A stretch of 64,000 nucleotides of DNA from Termitomyces sp. T153 (lineage: Eukaryota > Basidiomycota > Agaricomycetes > Agaricales > Lyophyllaceae): assembly GCA_018296165.2 (NCBI GenBank), contig JACKQL020000004.1, positions 124,001 through 188,000 on the forward strand. The letters are read 5' to 3'. A program made the position numbers and the translations under genes. Shown one piece after another: positions 32,524-47,395 of the stretch (its first letter is position 1; each line of letters starts with the position of its first letter). The notes beneath the pieces were generated by a model. That model did no database searches, was not told where the DNA came from, and worked only from the letters and a program-made list of their open reading frames with translations.

Positions 32524-35500
32524 TTATGACGAGGGAAACTTCTCGATCGGGTTGATGATCATACCAGGCTAGCGGCGAATCGAATCAACAAGTGTCTCCG
32601 TAAACATCATCACAAGACTTACCTTCTTGACAACCCGAGGCATCGTTGCCTTCTGGAACGCCACCCTCGTATTCCACTCTGTTCCCAAAGGTCGCTCCAT
32701 AATCTTTTCTAACTGGGCCTTGCTAGTGTATGGATACGGTAGGTCCTTCACAAGGTACTTCGCAGCCTTCTTATCGCGCTTTTCCGAAATGATTACGTGC
32801 GCTTTCCCATAATCCGCTCGAGTAGTAGGATCGATACCTGCTATCTTCTTTATGCGTTGTGGTTTAGGAGGCGCTGGGCGGATGCCTCCGCCGCCCCATG
32901 AACCCTGTCGAAAATATAAGCTTAGCGTGACACAGGGAATTACAAATTTTATTTTTACCCAACCAGGTATCGTCGTGTCAACCTCTCGTGGGGCATCTGC
33001 GACAATTTCGCGCTTCTTTACCTCTTGGAATTCCTGCTCGTAGCTGATGTTAGAATGTTGTCTCTCTGATGATGCCAAATCGACGCACATGAACAACATT
33101 GTCACCAGCAAACGCAAGAGCAACCAGATCCCGTTGCTCAAAAGCTTGTGGAAGTTTCCCCTTCCCCTTCGCCTTGAGCTCCAGGGCATTCTCTTGCGCA
33201 TCAACCTCACTATTGGCATCGTCATCATCATCGTTTGCATCCTCATGAGAAGCGACGGCCAGAGAAGTCTCGACAGTTTTAGCTTTTGATGGCGCTGGCC
33301 GTGCGCTTTTCGGATGTGCAGTTTTGGACTGGGTTGCATTGGATGTACCGTTTAGTGTCAGGATCTTATCCACCGATATCTCCACCAAGGCATCATCCAC
33401 AGCTTTTGCCTTTTCTTCACCCCTCTTCCGCGCCAGCTTCTTGAGCTTGTTCTTCGACTTAACCATGGTGGTACTGTCCTTGCTCACAACCACCTCGTTG
33501 TTCTTTTTCGGGACCTTAACTGTCGCTGTTTCCGACTCACGAGAGGCAAGCCAAGGATTAGTATCAGAGGTTGTTGGTAGAGGAACATTGGGACGCTGAA
33601 GCTCCGACGGCGACTGGGGAGGAGAGAGGAGATCAGTAGATTTGAGAGTGACACTTGACGTGTCAGATGCTAGCGAGCCTAGTGGACGGCTTGGTAGTGA
33701 CGAACGTTTGTTTGTCTGCAATTATATCTGTCAATCTCCTTACACAAACCCTGAAAGAAAAATCCGTACCGTCGTACCTGGGTGATAGGATATCCGCCCA
33801 CCAACCCTTTGAGAAATGACACCGCTAGCGGGATCCACCTCAGGTGACTCCTCAACGTCACTGCCGTCGATATCGCCTCCCATCTCCTTGATGAAGTCAT
33901 CAGCCATTTTATCCACAGCCTGCTGTTGTCGTGCCATCGCGTCTTTCATGAACTTCATTTCAAATATACTCTTGCTCTTTCCACCACCGTCAGTCTGCAA
34001 ACCATCGTCGTCCAACTTCTGTAGCTCGTCAAAAGCACCTCGTTTTACTCGCTCGATGTCCCGTTCATCTCCAAAGACTTCGTCGTCTTCGTCGTCCTCA
34101 TCACTTCCGTCATCACTCTCTACTCCTTTGATCTTTCTCCTCAGTTTTTCTCCCCGTGCTAACATCTCCTCAATCTCCTCTCTCCCCTCTTCTCCCTCTC
34201 TCGACCGCATCTTCTTAGCCCATTTCCCAGTATGTTTATGCCGGAGCGTGGCCCTCTCCTTCGCTCGTTCTACCTCCCTCTTCAAACGGTCCTCCTCTCC
34301 TTCACTTCCATCCCCGCCCTCTAATTTCTCGCCCAACTTTTCCCGTTGTTTTCTCTTTATCTTCCTATACGTCTTGCTTTTAATTTTGTTGATCCGCCGC
34401 GCCTTGATCTCAGCCCGAAACATCAACTCTCGCATCTTCCTCAACTCCGCCCGCCGCTGCTCGACCTCTTCGACCGAAAGCTTGTTCATTTTCAGCATAT
34501 TCTCCTCAGTTTGTTGGATATCCTCTTCCCGCAACTTAGCAGACTTGAGAAGAGCGTTAACTGAGCTTTCGAGAGGCGTGGTGGGCTGAGAAAAAATCGA
34601 TGGTGTTAGTTTGTAAAATATTCTAACATTGGTATTTCACCTTGAATTTCGCCGCTAGTGTGAGATTAGAAACTCGAGTCGCACTTGGGGCTTGTAAGGG
34701 GAAGCTCAAATGTTCGGCCTACCGATATACGAATAAGTTGATGGTAAAAGGTATCGGAGAGAACACAATCGTACCTCTCGAATTCTTTTCATAGTGTCAG
34801 ACCACTTGTTTATCTCCTCCTTGGTTTGTTCGTAGGCAGCTTCACGATCGAGCCTTTCCTGCGCCCTCTGAGGTAAAGGCGCGGACAGAGTTTTCACTTT
34901 TGAAGACGTTGACGCCAGAGCTTTAGTCGATTGTTTCAACGACTGAAGCATGGATGATTGTGATTCCAATGGCGCAAGCAGGTCCTCGAGATTGAGCTTC
35001 GTGCCTGTAAAGATATCGTAAAGATCGTTCCCTGAGGATACTGTGAAGAGTTACATACCAGAACTTTTGACACGGAACTCATTCTCAGCGCCTGCTTCTG
35101 TGCGTTCCTTGAGTGTCACTCTGCGCTGCTTTCGTGTTCGTTCGACGCCTACCGAAGTATCATCCTCAGAGACCTTGCGCTTCTTCGCTGTTGTATCAAG
35201 GGTAGAAATGTAGTTTTGAAGGTCAACGAGAGCATCTGGTTCCACATCCTCGGTATCAGAAGGCGTGAATGCAAATTTTTCTTCCTCATCAGAGGCATCT
35301 TCTTCAGAGTCGCTTTCCCTCATTTCCTTGTCGATTTCGCCTTCCTCCTCTCTTTCCTCGTCCTCATCAGTGTCCCTTGGCTGACTCCGGGTTCCTCTAT
35401 TTCGTTCTGAGTGCTTGGTGGTGGCTTCATTGTCGCTATTCCAATCCACTTCGCCTCGCCCATCTAGGACATCCAGAATGTCGATGAATTCATCCGAATC

Positions 35501-36083
35501 ACCTTCCTCTTCCTCATCCTCTTCTTCGTCATCTCCTCTGTCCCAAGCTAACCCCTTCACCTGCTCTTCCTCCTCCCCGCCCTCTTCCTCGTTCATATCG
35601 ACTTCCACGAACCTCACGCTCGGTTTCTTCGCACGAGGCTTCTTGCTCTACAAAAAAATCAATACGCATACAACAAGACAGTTCAACACTCACTTTTTTA
35701 ATGGAAAAAAACCCAGCGAAGCGTTCTTCGTCACTTTCTTCAAATGCAGCGTCACTGTCAATTTCTTCGTCGTCCGCACTATCTATCATCTCGGCATCCT
35801 CATTTTCTCCAATTAACCGTGCTCGTAATTCTTCTCGAGCCTCATTGTCGCCATCTAAACCAACACCGTATTCTGCGGCTTCATCGCGGTCCAAGTCAAG
35901 AGCTACCTTTGACCGACGAGTCGCCTCAGGAGCATATTCATAGACATCTGAGCCCAGTCCTTTGAGAGCTTTGGCCTTCTTGGAGTGTCGTTGAGCATAG
36001 CCAGCCGCGTTGGCTTTACTATGAGAGGGTCTAGGTTTTCCTAGTTTTGTAAGTGAACCAAGTCGGCTGTTCTTGTTAACCAT
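32524..36083 (-). CDS. UTP14: U3 snoRNP / SSU processome protein Utp14
   Basis: A nucleolar small-subunit processome component that acts with the helicase Dhr1 in 18S rRNA maturation. It begins MVNKNSRLGSLTKLGKPRPS and KANAAGYAQRHSKKAKALKG, a typical Utp14 start. Long acidic stretches (GDDEEEDEEEEGDSDEF) alternate with basic coiled segments (KTYRKIKRKQREKLGEKLE, TLRHKHTGKWAKKM). The signature FMKDAMARQQQAVDKMADDF and the C-terminal block GSWGGGGIRPAPPK, KAAKYLVKDLPYPYTSKAQL and MERPLGTEWNTRVAFQK follow. The last short exon gives PGMIINPIEKFPSS-TAA after a 54-bp intron. Complete and apparently intact. Confidence 0.95.
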
Positions 36084-37149
36084 TCTGAAGTTCCAAGGTC
36101 ATTCGAAAAAGGGCAAAGATGAGATCATTTTCTGCATTACATAACCAGGTTTGCCTGATCAAATCACACCGATGTGAGGGAACATAACTCTGGCTCCTAA
36201 CTTATCCAAGAAGAACGTCGAGAACTGGGTATCTGTGCAGATCCTACTTATACCCGTTCCCTATCCTACTCAAATCCAAATCCATACTCATACAGGAATA
36301 TCCCATGATCTCTTTCTGCACACGCGACCACCCAGCAGTGCTCTACACCACAAATACATCACCTTTGCGCCTAGCATAAGCAAGATGGACGGTAGGAATC
36401 GGGTGACGCTTGATGATTACGTCTGGATCATTAGGATGAAGGAGTTATCAGCTGTTGTTCCTTGATTGCGAGCTGTATCTAAACTCGTTGTGCGGTCACA
36501 GGCCTCGAATGGTGTCCTCTACATGATTGATGACTTTCTTTCGAACATTTATAGTAAACGCTTGGCTCATTGTACTTCTACATAATTGAAAGGGAAAGAA
36601 AAAGAAACGAATCAAAAACAGCGGTAACGGACACACTCGACCAAGTATCGGATATTCTTATTTCTCGAATGATTCCCTGTCGACGGACCACATCGAACCA
36701 TGAATGGCCTCCGCTTTTGATGTTCCAGAACTATCCTGTCGTTCACATTGCCCATTGATCTGAAATGAAGGTAGATCCCAAATGGTAAATATTATTTCTT
36801 TTGAATTATGTGGCGTAAGGGCGAACAAATACTGAGATGCAATACTTCCATAAATATGCATTAAACGTCATGATCACTATAACTATGTCATAGTGACCGC
36901 CATAAAGTGAAGCAACAGAAGAGCTGAAAGTGACATAGGCCTTGTAGCAGGCAAAGAAGAGAAGAGACTCTAAGAGATACATACAGATCAAGGTAATAGT
37001 ACACTGGAAGAAGCAGGTGTGAGTCAGAGTACAAGTACAATGGGGATATCTATGAATAGTTTGGATATGTTAATGCAAGCAGGAGGTAAAGAAACAAGAG
37101 TAGTGTCGGTAGATCGCGACGCAAAGGTTGAGGGCATAGCATGTTCGGA
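36084..37149. other. Intergenic stretch between UTP14 and SNF1
   Basis: About 1.07 kb. It holds the UTP14 promoter and the SNF1 3' flank. Short open frames lack recognisable content. Confidence 0.45.
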
Positions 37150-39494
<2,345 letters not shown>

Positions 39495-40245
39495 TTCGGA
39501 TAGGATTGAGGGAGCAGGAGGATTGAGATGGTGGTATGGGGTATAAATCGTGTAGTGCCTTGTTTGGTTCCCTTCTGATTCTTGGCGATCACAAATTTCA
39601 AGTTAGTATGTACCTCAAAGATCTGACATTTTAAGAGGTCGATGTGGGGTAAGGAAAAAATGCATTAGCGTCTATGTTGCTGTGGTACAGACATACTTTG
39701 ACCGCTGGAATGATCATCGTCACTCAAGCGCTCAATCAGCAGAACGAGTCTGTTTTGGATCCGAGCAATCAATATTTCGAAATACATATCGGAAGCGAAA
39801 GCCGATATCTCCAAAAAAAATACAGAGATGAATTGCTGTAACGTCTGTAGAAGGTGCCCTTTTCTTTTGTTGGCAACAAAAAAGCTTGGTCACTTCCCCA
39901 GAAACCAGGCCTAGGAAACGTGCTATCAGAGTGATCCGGGGAAAGATAGAGATCTGAGGCAAACATGAGGTAAACGGTGAGAAGGATGGCTACACCAGGC
40001 TGTTTTGCCAAGATCCATGGACAAAGTGTACATTGAATTTGAAGACACCTCCAAGGGGAAGGAGACATTTTTGGACTTCGACAGAATGGCAGCTCTCGAA
40101 ATAGGCACGATCGGCACGAAATAAACCCTTACTCATAAGTTAATTGGGCGTTGTCAGGATCCTGAGAAATTATCAAGATTAAGTCAATGAGTTTGTCAGA
40201 CAAAACTGTCCTCTTACTCAGTTGAATAGTAAGATTGTGTATCTT
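39495..40245. other. Intergenic stretch upstream of SNF1
   Basis: 751 bp between the SNF1 start and the next minus-strand gene. Probably regulatory DNA for SNF1. No coding motif found. Confidence 0.4.
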
Positions 40246-41333
40246 TCATGGGACTCCACATGTTGCCTTAAGCCCTGCCATATCCTCAAACCATCTGACA
40301 ACTGCAGCGACTTTCCTGACAGCAGCGTCACTCTGGCCAAGCCGCAGATCTGGTCTAAGCTGGTTGTCCTCGTGAGTATACGGCATCGTTCGATAGCAGA
40401 TCTCCATCTTGGATTTCAAATACGGCGAGGCCGAAAGTGTAGGAGACGAAGACGTATCCCAGTTTGCAGTAACATCTGAAATCAACGATCTTGGTTTTGA
40501 ACAAATGACAGGACGATGATCACAAACACGTACTTTCTATCAACAGAATGTCACCGCGTTTGATGCCAAGTGTGTCTCCGGTGCCACCCCACTCATCGGC
40601 AATTTCTCGCCATACTGTGAGTTTACAAACAGCACCTTCCTCATCCCCAAGGATGAGCGAAAGCACGGATACCTCCTTTCCTGCATCCACTCCCTTCTTG
40701 ATCCGAATTGTATCAGGACCGTCCACTTCCAGTGCCGCAAGCAGCACATTGACCTTGCGGGACCCTTTAGGACTCGTCTTGGTAAGTGATGCGAGGGAAG
40801 TTAGCGCGTGGAGACTAAAATGAAAATTTGGAAAGTTGGCTATAGAAGAAGTGTCGGAATAACTATAGGATTGTGTTTCCTGTGTCTCAAATTGTGTGTA
40901 TGTGGTTGTATGCATGTCGTGTGATTTTGAGATGTCAAGAAAAGAAGGGCCTGACTGATTCTGTCTAACGCTTGTCTGGTCCTCTGTAGGTGGCCAGGTG
41001 ATCAATGTCGTCTGATCTGGTCAGAATGTTAGTAGAGATTTGTTCACTGTATATATGTGGAATGAACGCACCTTCCATATCATCAGGTTTATCAGGCTCA
41101 GTAAGCGGCCATTCCTCGAGCTCATTGTCATCAAAGATAGCATTCTCGTATATGCGAGATATACGCCGACTAGCTGCCTCCAGAGTTGCTGGAGGAAAAA
41201 CGACTGACTGGGTCCCACCTAGTGCACGTCTAGTCTGGATCGCATGCTTTGAAGAAATCGTTTGCCATTGATAAGAACTTGGTTCTTTATCTAGCTCGGC
41301 AATCGAAGGGGCACCAAGAAAAACTCTGTACAT
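40246..41333 (-). CDS. Conserved hypothetical protein, possibly OB-fold
   Basis: Three exons. The first (from MYRVFLGAPSIAELDKEPSS) carries an acidic linker. The second holds FPNFHFSLHALTSLASL and a beta-rich core: VNVLLAALEVDGPDTIRIKK, SVLSLILGDEEGAVCKLTVW and GIKRGDILLIE. A 57-bp intron then joins in frame to NVTANWDTSSSPTLSASPYL and LGQSDAAVRKVAAVVRWFED, ending KATCGVP-TGA. The strand pattern and the GDILLIENV-type segment resemble an OB fold; a shieldin-2-like single-strand DNA-binding relation is possible but I cannot show it. The start at 41333 is the first good ATG in frame; an additional 5' exon cannot be excluded. Confidence 0.6.
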
Positions 41334-42298
41334 GAGTCACCCAGTAAGTACGCAAAGCAAATGTGAGGTTCAACTTTAAGCTTCAAGTCTTTCGTCATCG
41401 GAAAAACACGACTTGTCACATCATGCAAAACATCAGTCACGTATCTGATGCGTAGTGGACGAGATTCCTCGCCTATACATTTTGGAGAAATGATTAAGAC
41501 GCGAAATCCCAATACATAATGGGCGCGCAACGATACTTGAAGCTTAAGCCCGCAAGTACGTCTTGCGCGGCCATTGAGTGGTAGTAACCGCCAGTGGTGA
41601 TCGTGTCCTGGTTCCTCACCAACGACTGGTGCTGATAAGTACGCGGCGGCCCTTGTTCAGCCAGACACTACCGTGGCATCATGTGAGGATATGGGTTATT
41701 AAGATATCTACTTATCAATCTAAGCGCTCTGTGTGCATATGACACACAACGCCGTTCAAACTTGTTGACAATTTTGGTCGAAGCAAAGACAGGACAAAGA
41801 CAGGACATGTGCGAAATAAGCTTGATCAGAGTGCATTTTTTTGTTTACCCTTCGTCATGAATGACCGAATCACTGATAGGACCAGGCAAGCTCTTTATTA
41901 GGCTCGACCATTTTACGAACCTGAACTCCGAGCTTAGCTACAAACCAGCTCCTCGCCATGACATGAGCAGTATGAACTAATGAAGGACATCAGACGATAT
42001 ATGCATTCGTACACGCAAAGTATAACGCTATGGATTGTAACCTGAGAACGGCATTCATAGCAAAAAGGCAGTCGGGTGAGAACAAAGGCCATATATGCGG
42101 ATATTACATAGTGCAACAGATAGATAAAAAGATGGAACAGAAGGCTATTAATGCTCATTGAAAGCTGAAGATATTATAACGAGAGAAAAAGAAAAAAGAT
42201 ACTGTGTTAGTATTACAGGTCCATTCGGGTTGGATGTTAAGGATGGTATATTGCCGTTTCCGTTGTTACATTGTCGAAGTATGTCGTCGAGGGTCATC
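41334..42298. other. Stretch without a supported gene
   Basis: About 965 bp. A minus-strand segment near 42150-42300 (MTLDDILRQCNNGNGNIPSL) looks codon-like and could be a last exon of the gene described next, but I could not find a convincing splice joining them. Confidence 0.35.
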
Positions 42299-43064
42299 CT
42301 AGAAATTTTGGATGACAGAGTGAGCATTACTTGCTGGTGTGATGTCCATGGAGGCAGAACGTGTCTCCTTTGTCTCTTCTGGAATGGCTGTATTGTCATT
42401 GGGTTGACTGCTGCGTCTTCGAAGGAGAGGGATAGTCAAAGACCAACGCTGACGCTTTTTGAGACTCGGTGGGATGGGTGGAGGCGTCGCACGCATTTTA
42501 GGATGGATTAGAGTGTACGTGGGAAATGAGAAGAGCGGAGAAAAGGAGGCGATTCCACCCGGTGCAGAGAGGTTGTTGATTGGGTGGGCATAGCTAGATG
42601 GCGCTGGTATCGGGGATTCGAGTGGAGAAATTGGTGATGAGAGGATCAGAGTCGATGGAGAGGGGTCGTTCGAAGTGTTTGGAAAAGGGTACTCGAAGCG
42701 TGAGTCGGTGGTAAAGGGTGTGCCTAGAATTTTTTCTTTTGGTGGCGAGTGGGTTGCCACATCTGAGGGCGCTGGCATTGTGGACTAGATTGATCTTCAG
42801 AACGGGAAGATGGTTGAAGTCTGGAAGAGGCGGCGCACCTCATGGCTCGAAGCGGAAGCGCTACCCTGTTTGATGACGTTGGTCTCCACACATCCCTGGT
42901 CATCATCGATCTCCAGATCGTCGATCTTGGGAGGTTCATCGTCCGCAATCGCAGGCATTGATTCTGCGTTCATGTTGTGCAGTTCTTGGTGAATTTGTTT
43001 GAATTCCGAGGAGAAAGCTTCGTTGTCGTAAGCCTTCAGCTTCAGTGTGTACCGTCAAGTTTGT
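42299..43064 (-). CDS. Hypothetical protein, gene structure unclear
   Basis: Two neighbouring minus-strand frames look coding. One (43064 to about 42800) reads LKAYDNEAFSSEFKQIHQEL and IADDEPPKIDDLEIDDDQG. The other (42778-42299) is Ser/Pro-rich: FEYPFPNTSNDPSPSTLILS and PSLKKRQRWSLTIPLLRRRS. They are in different frames and must be joined by an intron, or separated by a frameshift. I recognise no domain. Low-complexity composition limits what can be said. Confidence 0.35.
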
Positions 43065-43761
43065 CGTGTGCGACGTCACGGTGGACATAGATATCGGAGA
43101 TTCCCGTCAACGTGCTTGTGCGATCATCGATCATCGATCCATGCAATTAAGTATCGCTTCCGGCGGGTCTTGACGAGTCTCGACGTCGATCATATCAGCG
43201 TGGCATATCAGCGTGACTTTCAAGTGCAGCGAGCCAGAAGCTTTTCTTAAAGAGGTCATTAGAGGTCACGCAACCGCAACGTCGTCGAGATTTTGTCAAG
43301 TTGTGAACTGAGGGCTCTGAGGTGTCGTGTGCAAGGTTCCCTCAGACGGTCTTGAAGTTCTCATCGGCGCCCATGAAGAAGATCGATACTCATTTATGGC
43401 AATCCCATTGATTTCAGGCGCGAAGAATTCCAACATCAGTCTAGTGGCTCTTATAGAATTACCGATTCCAATATCAGAGTACTGGATCAGAAAAAACATA
43501 GCGACTGTTGGTTGGAAAAAATCTCAATGAAGATCATGCATTCTGAAGTTTGAATGGACCACAAACAGGGAATAATCCATTGGGTCATTGTCAGAAAAGC
43601 ACTTTTTCTATCCTTTCAGAATGTCCATGAAGAGAATGTCCGTCCGTAGATTGGCACAGTCAGTGTTCTGACATAAGGTGTAACTTGGAATCGAATGCAG
43701 GAAGGCGTAGTGAAACCAGAATTCGTCTTCAAAGTAGAGATCCCCGAGTCTACTTAGTCAA

Positions 43762-44022
43762 TCAAACCATGAGTGCCTTCGTTGCCGTGTTAATCTTCTC
43801 GCCCAATTCGACAGTTTCTGCCAACCCAGCATGTCCACGTTCGACCAGTTTTTCCGAGATAGCATGCACATCCCTGCACACGTCCCGCAGGAAGTCATGT
43901 ACCTCAGGTGAATTATAACGACCAATCTCGTCCACAATTCGCTTGATTAAAGCAGCTTTCTCCGTCGTCACACGAGACGTGAGGACGGTTTCTCTTTCAG
44001 GACTCCAACTATGCGCTCGCAT
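43762..44022 (-). CDS. Small hypothetical helical protein, 86 aa
   Basis: The frame begins MRAHSWSPERETVLTSRV and contains AALIKRIVDEIGRYNSPEV and DFLRDVCRDVHAISEKLV, strongly amphipathic-helical. No known motif. It may be a complete small protein or one exon of a larger gene. Weakly supported. Confidence 0.3.
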   Translation of the reverse strand: MRAHSWSPERETVLTSRVTTEKAALIKRIVDEIGRYNSPEVHDFLRDVCRDVHAISEKLVERGHAGLAETVELGEKINTATKALMV

Positions 44023-44920
44023 AAGTCGTGTCTAATAGCCATGCAGCGCTTTGAACGAGTCGAAATTGTCGTAATAGCGAAGACGATCAGTGTATTAAAT
44101 ATGGAGGAGTTGAGATGTGAATGCGGCTTGGTTTAGGCCTTCTTCCGCCTTCACAATTTCGTAGGCCAGAATTCAGAAAGAAATCATGGTGAAGACCACG
44201 ATGTCTCATCAAACCTTATTTCTAAAAATGAAAATACAGGGTGTGTACTGTAAAAAAGGAGTGGGAAATCTGACTTTGAGTGTAATCAGAATGGGTTCCA
44301 GTACTAGAGAATTGGTCCATGAGTAGCGTTGAGGGCTCAATCGTCTGTCCGACTGTCATCGATTCCAGAACTCATTGATAGCAGTCATTGACTGGATGGA
44401 GCAAGCCTCTCAGAACATTATGGCGCAAACGAGGATATAAGCGGGGCAATCAAGCCATGAGTACAACTCAAGACAACTGTCAAAGTGAAAGAGGACTCAG
44501 ATACAAGCTGATACAAGCCACTCAAAACGCTATCCGCATAGGAACATAAGCTTTATGAGGACTTTGATTCGGAACGAAGATGAAGAAGAGAAACATTATC
44601 GTCGGAGCGGATTGTCCGCGCCACCCGAGGTATTCCGTGTCTGCATCAAACGGTCTAGTATACTTTGTATAGCTGTCAATATGTACATCCACTGGTCCGG
44701 CTATTTTCGTCGTCAGTTTTCTCTCAAGCCATACTAAAAGTTTCAAGAGATGTTGTCAGTGGATATTCATCATAAGTGAATGGGTTAGCAATGAGACGAG
44801 GCTCGATATGTCTAAGCTCATCAAGAAACAGCCTGTTTCATTATATGCCAACCGAAACACTTATAGGATCCCAGCCCTATAATATATAAGTCAGTGTATT
44901 GTGCCATAGAAGGAAAGTCG
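44023..44920. other. Stretch without a supported gene
   Basis: No coding signal. CpG dinucleotides are still present here; the last one before the CpG-free block is at 44919-44920. Confidence 0.4.
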
Positions 44921-45139
44921 GTATTTAACTGAATTCAAACTAAAAAGAGAATAATTTATAATAATTTTCTGTTATTGTTATTTGTGAATGCAGCAGAAGG
45001 GGCACAATGTGGAGGTCTTCTAGGACTCCATCATAATCTGCTCAACTTATGGGTGCTTTCTGTAGATAACATCATCAGTCAACTCATAGGATATGTATCC
45101 TTCTTTCTTTGTGGTACTATTGACCACTAGGCATATCTA

Positions 45140-45643
45140 CAGTGGCTCAAAAAACTGTTCCAATGTTTTATACTTTTTGAAAGATGACATTGGAATGAAA
45201 GATTGGAAGTATTTAAAATTCTGCTTAAATCATGCAAAAACTATAGCATCATAGCTACAAATTGCATTTTAGTTTGTGATGGAGTAATGGCCATTTTAAA
45301 ATATTCACTTATTGGGACAGTTTTTTGAGTGTCTCTAATTTTGGTATTTAGTACTTTGTATATCCTCCATTTGCCTTGATCACTGCTTGAATTCTTCTAG
45401 GCATGCTTTCTATCAGTCTTTGGCATACCTCTGCTGGTATTCCATCTCACTCCTTTGCAACCCTCTTCCACACTTTATGTACACCCTGAGGAGGTGTTTC
45501 ATACTGCCTAAGCTGCTTCTTGAGGTACTCCCAGAGGTGTTAAATGGGGTTAAGATCAACCAGAATTTTAATCACTTCCAATCCTTCATGCCAATGTCAT
45601 CTTTCAAAAGTATGAAACATTGAGACAGTTTTTTGAGCCACTG
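45140..45643 (-). mobile_element. Internally deleted Tc1/mariner-like element
   Basis: 504 bp, bounded by imperfect terminal inverted repeats of about 55 bp (outer end CAGTGGCTCAAAAAACTGT) and by TA on both sides (45138-45139 and 45644-45645), the Tc1/mariner target duplication. The minus strand encodes only the C-terminal part of a DDE transposase: DLNPI-stop-HLWEYLKKQL, then RQYETPPQGVHKVWKRV and IPAEVCQRLIESMPRRIQAV, with stops replacing the catalytic Glu region and a later Trp. A third TIR-like fragment (ACAGTTTTTTGAGTGTC, near 45318) lies inside, so the deletion or rearrangement was not simple. Confidence 0.9.
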
Positions 45644-45645
45644 TA

Positions 45646-47377
45646 GATGACTTTGAATCTCCCTCTGCCACTTGTGTGATCAAGCCACAGCCTCCAGAGG
45701 TCACCCTTACAGCATGGCAGCTAGACAGCAATGGACATCATCACTCATTTTTTTCCCACCCTTATTTCATGCAGTGATTTGTTTGAGTGCCAAGTACAGT
45801 ACTTGGTACTAAGTTCAGGATGTATACTGCCATCAAGGTGGCTTCTTCCCAGTAGTGTGCAAGATGTGAGTTGCTAAGCATGCTTTGTGCAAGGTCAAAG
45901 ATCATTCAGTTTCTTTGCTCCACAACTCTGTTTGCTGAGGATGAATGTGGTGGTGGTGTTGTTTCATGAATTATACTATACCTCTTTTCTGACAGTGCTT
46001 CTCCCACAGCTTATTCTCAAATTCTCTGCCTCTATCTGTCTTTATTTGCTTTAACCTTGCTCCATGTTAGCTCTTGACCCAGTTGTCAAACAATTTGAGA
46101 CATACCATTGTCATCTCCTTATCCTTATTTGCAAGATACCATGCCTCACATCCTGCTTCACCTTAGTTGGTTGCTATCATCAGTTCTCTCTTACTAGTTG
46201 TCTGTACTCTTGCCAGTCCTCATAAATCAAATGCCACTTGCATAAAAGGTTCTGATTCCAGCATCACCTCTGCATCAAAAGAGTGTTGTAACTGCTTTCC
46301 CATAATGCAATCTTTGCCTTTCCCACAAGTGGATAATTTTGTGATTTCTATTCCCTGTAATGGAATGAACTCTTTGCAGGTAAACCTAGCAAGAGCAAGT
46401 GGACACAAGCAACAAGCAAGAGTCAAAGGGGCACAAAGGCAGCTAAGAGTTGGGCAAAGGGCAAGTGCAGTGAGCCTAGGATGAGGAGTGACACTGGAGT
46501 TCTTACAGTCAGTTTAATGTGTAGACCAGGAGAATACTGCTATTGTTTAGTCAGAGGATATTCTATCCTGCTGACCAGCTTGAATACTACATCTGTGGAT
46601 ATGCTATAGTATGACTAACTCTATATGTGGTAAGCAGCCTGGGTATGCTAAGCAGTAAAGACTAACAATATGTCAAAAGGGAAAATAGGATTTGATGACT
46701 ACAAAGGGCTGATGACTACTATCCAGAAGGTGCAGGGGCTTGGTGGCCAGTCAGTCAGTCATGCTAGAGATGATGCTGTTCCTATGACTAAGGCCAGATA
46801 GAGTTGGAGTTACCCATCAGGATTACCTAACAGGGTCATTTCCTTACAGTCCCTCCACCACATTCTTCCTTGCCATCTCTCTAATTGTACCCTCTCCCAC
46901 ATGTCCCAAATTCCTATGCCATGTTGCAAGGTCAGCCTAGCAATGGAGTGATCATGTGGCCATGGCACTGGCTGGTGGGAGAACAAATTCCATGATAAAC
47001 ATTGTCTCTGATATAGGGCATTGCATAAACACCTTGTCATCTGAAGTGCATAGTGTTGCTCTCTTCTCATTGATCCCAAGCTTGACCCCTTTATGCACAA
47101 GGAACTCTATGGACACTAAGTTGTGGTCTAGGTCTGGCACATGTAATGCATTCTCAAAGGTAATTTCAATTACTTTGCCATCATATTTGATCCATTTTCT
47201 AACTTTGCTGCATCCTAGTATTTTGAGTGTTCCAATGGCTGTTGTGCTGATGTTGTTCTCACCATCAGGGGAATTATATGTTATGAAATTGTCTTGGTCC
47301 ATGAAAAAATGTTGGCTGACTGCTGAATCAGCATAGGTTAATTGGCCATTCCCCATTCTGGTATTGGTCAGGATCAC
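45646..47377 (-). mobile_element. Decayed Ty1/copia gag-pol remnant
   Basis: The minus strand carries copia landmarks in order. A protease region (YADSAVSQHFFMDQDNF) and ENALHVPDLDHNLVSIEFL come first. The integrase zinc region CGKGKDC and QVAFDLWG follow, then FENKLWEKHC with a degraded PQQ segment. Multiple stops and frameshifts are present. No LTRs were found at either side, and the reverse transcriptase and RNase H are missing or unreadable. The Tc1-like element abuts its 3' side. The entire remnant lacks CpG. Confidence 0.8.
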
Positions 47378-47395
47378 AAAAGCTGGCTGAAGACC

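Larger units (their letters stand above)
44921..47394. other. CpG-free block of 2,474 bp
   Basis: Read base by base, no CG dinucleotide occurs between the one at 44919-44920 and the one at 47395-47396. Flanking host DNA has CpG in nearly every 60-base line. The block coincides with the copia remnant and Tc1-like element. Confidence 0.9.

Noticed and set aside
33816..34589. 257-codon plus-strand open frame, Ser-rich
   Set aside because: Antisense of the Glu/Lys-rich part of UTP14. The Ser/Phe-rich content is the reverse reading of acidic and basic codons.
44921..47394. Classical Neurospora-type RIP (CpA-directed) as the cause of decay
   Set aside because: The missing dinucleotide is CpG, and CpA remains common. 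The copia lesions are also CpG. Methylated-CpG deamination fits better.
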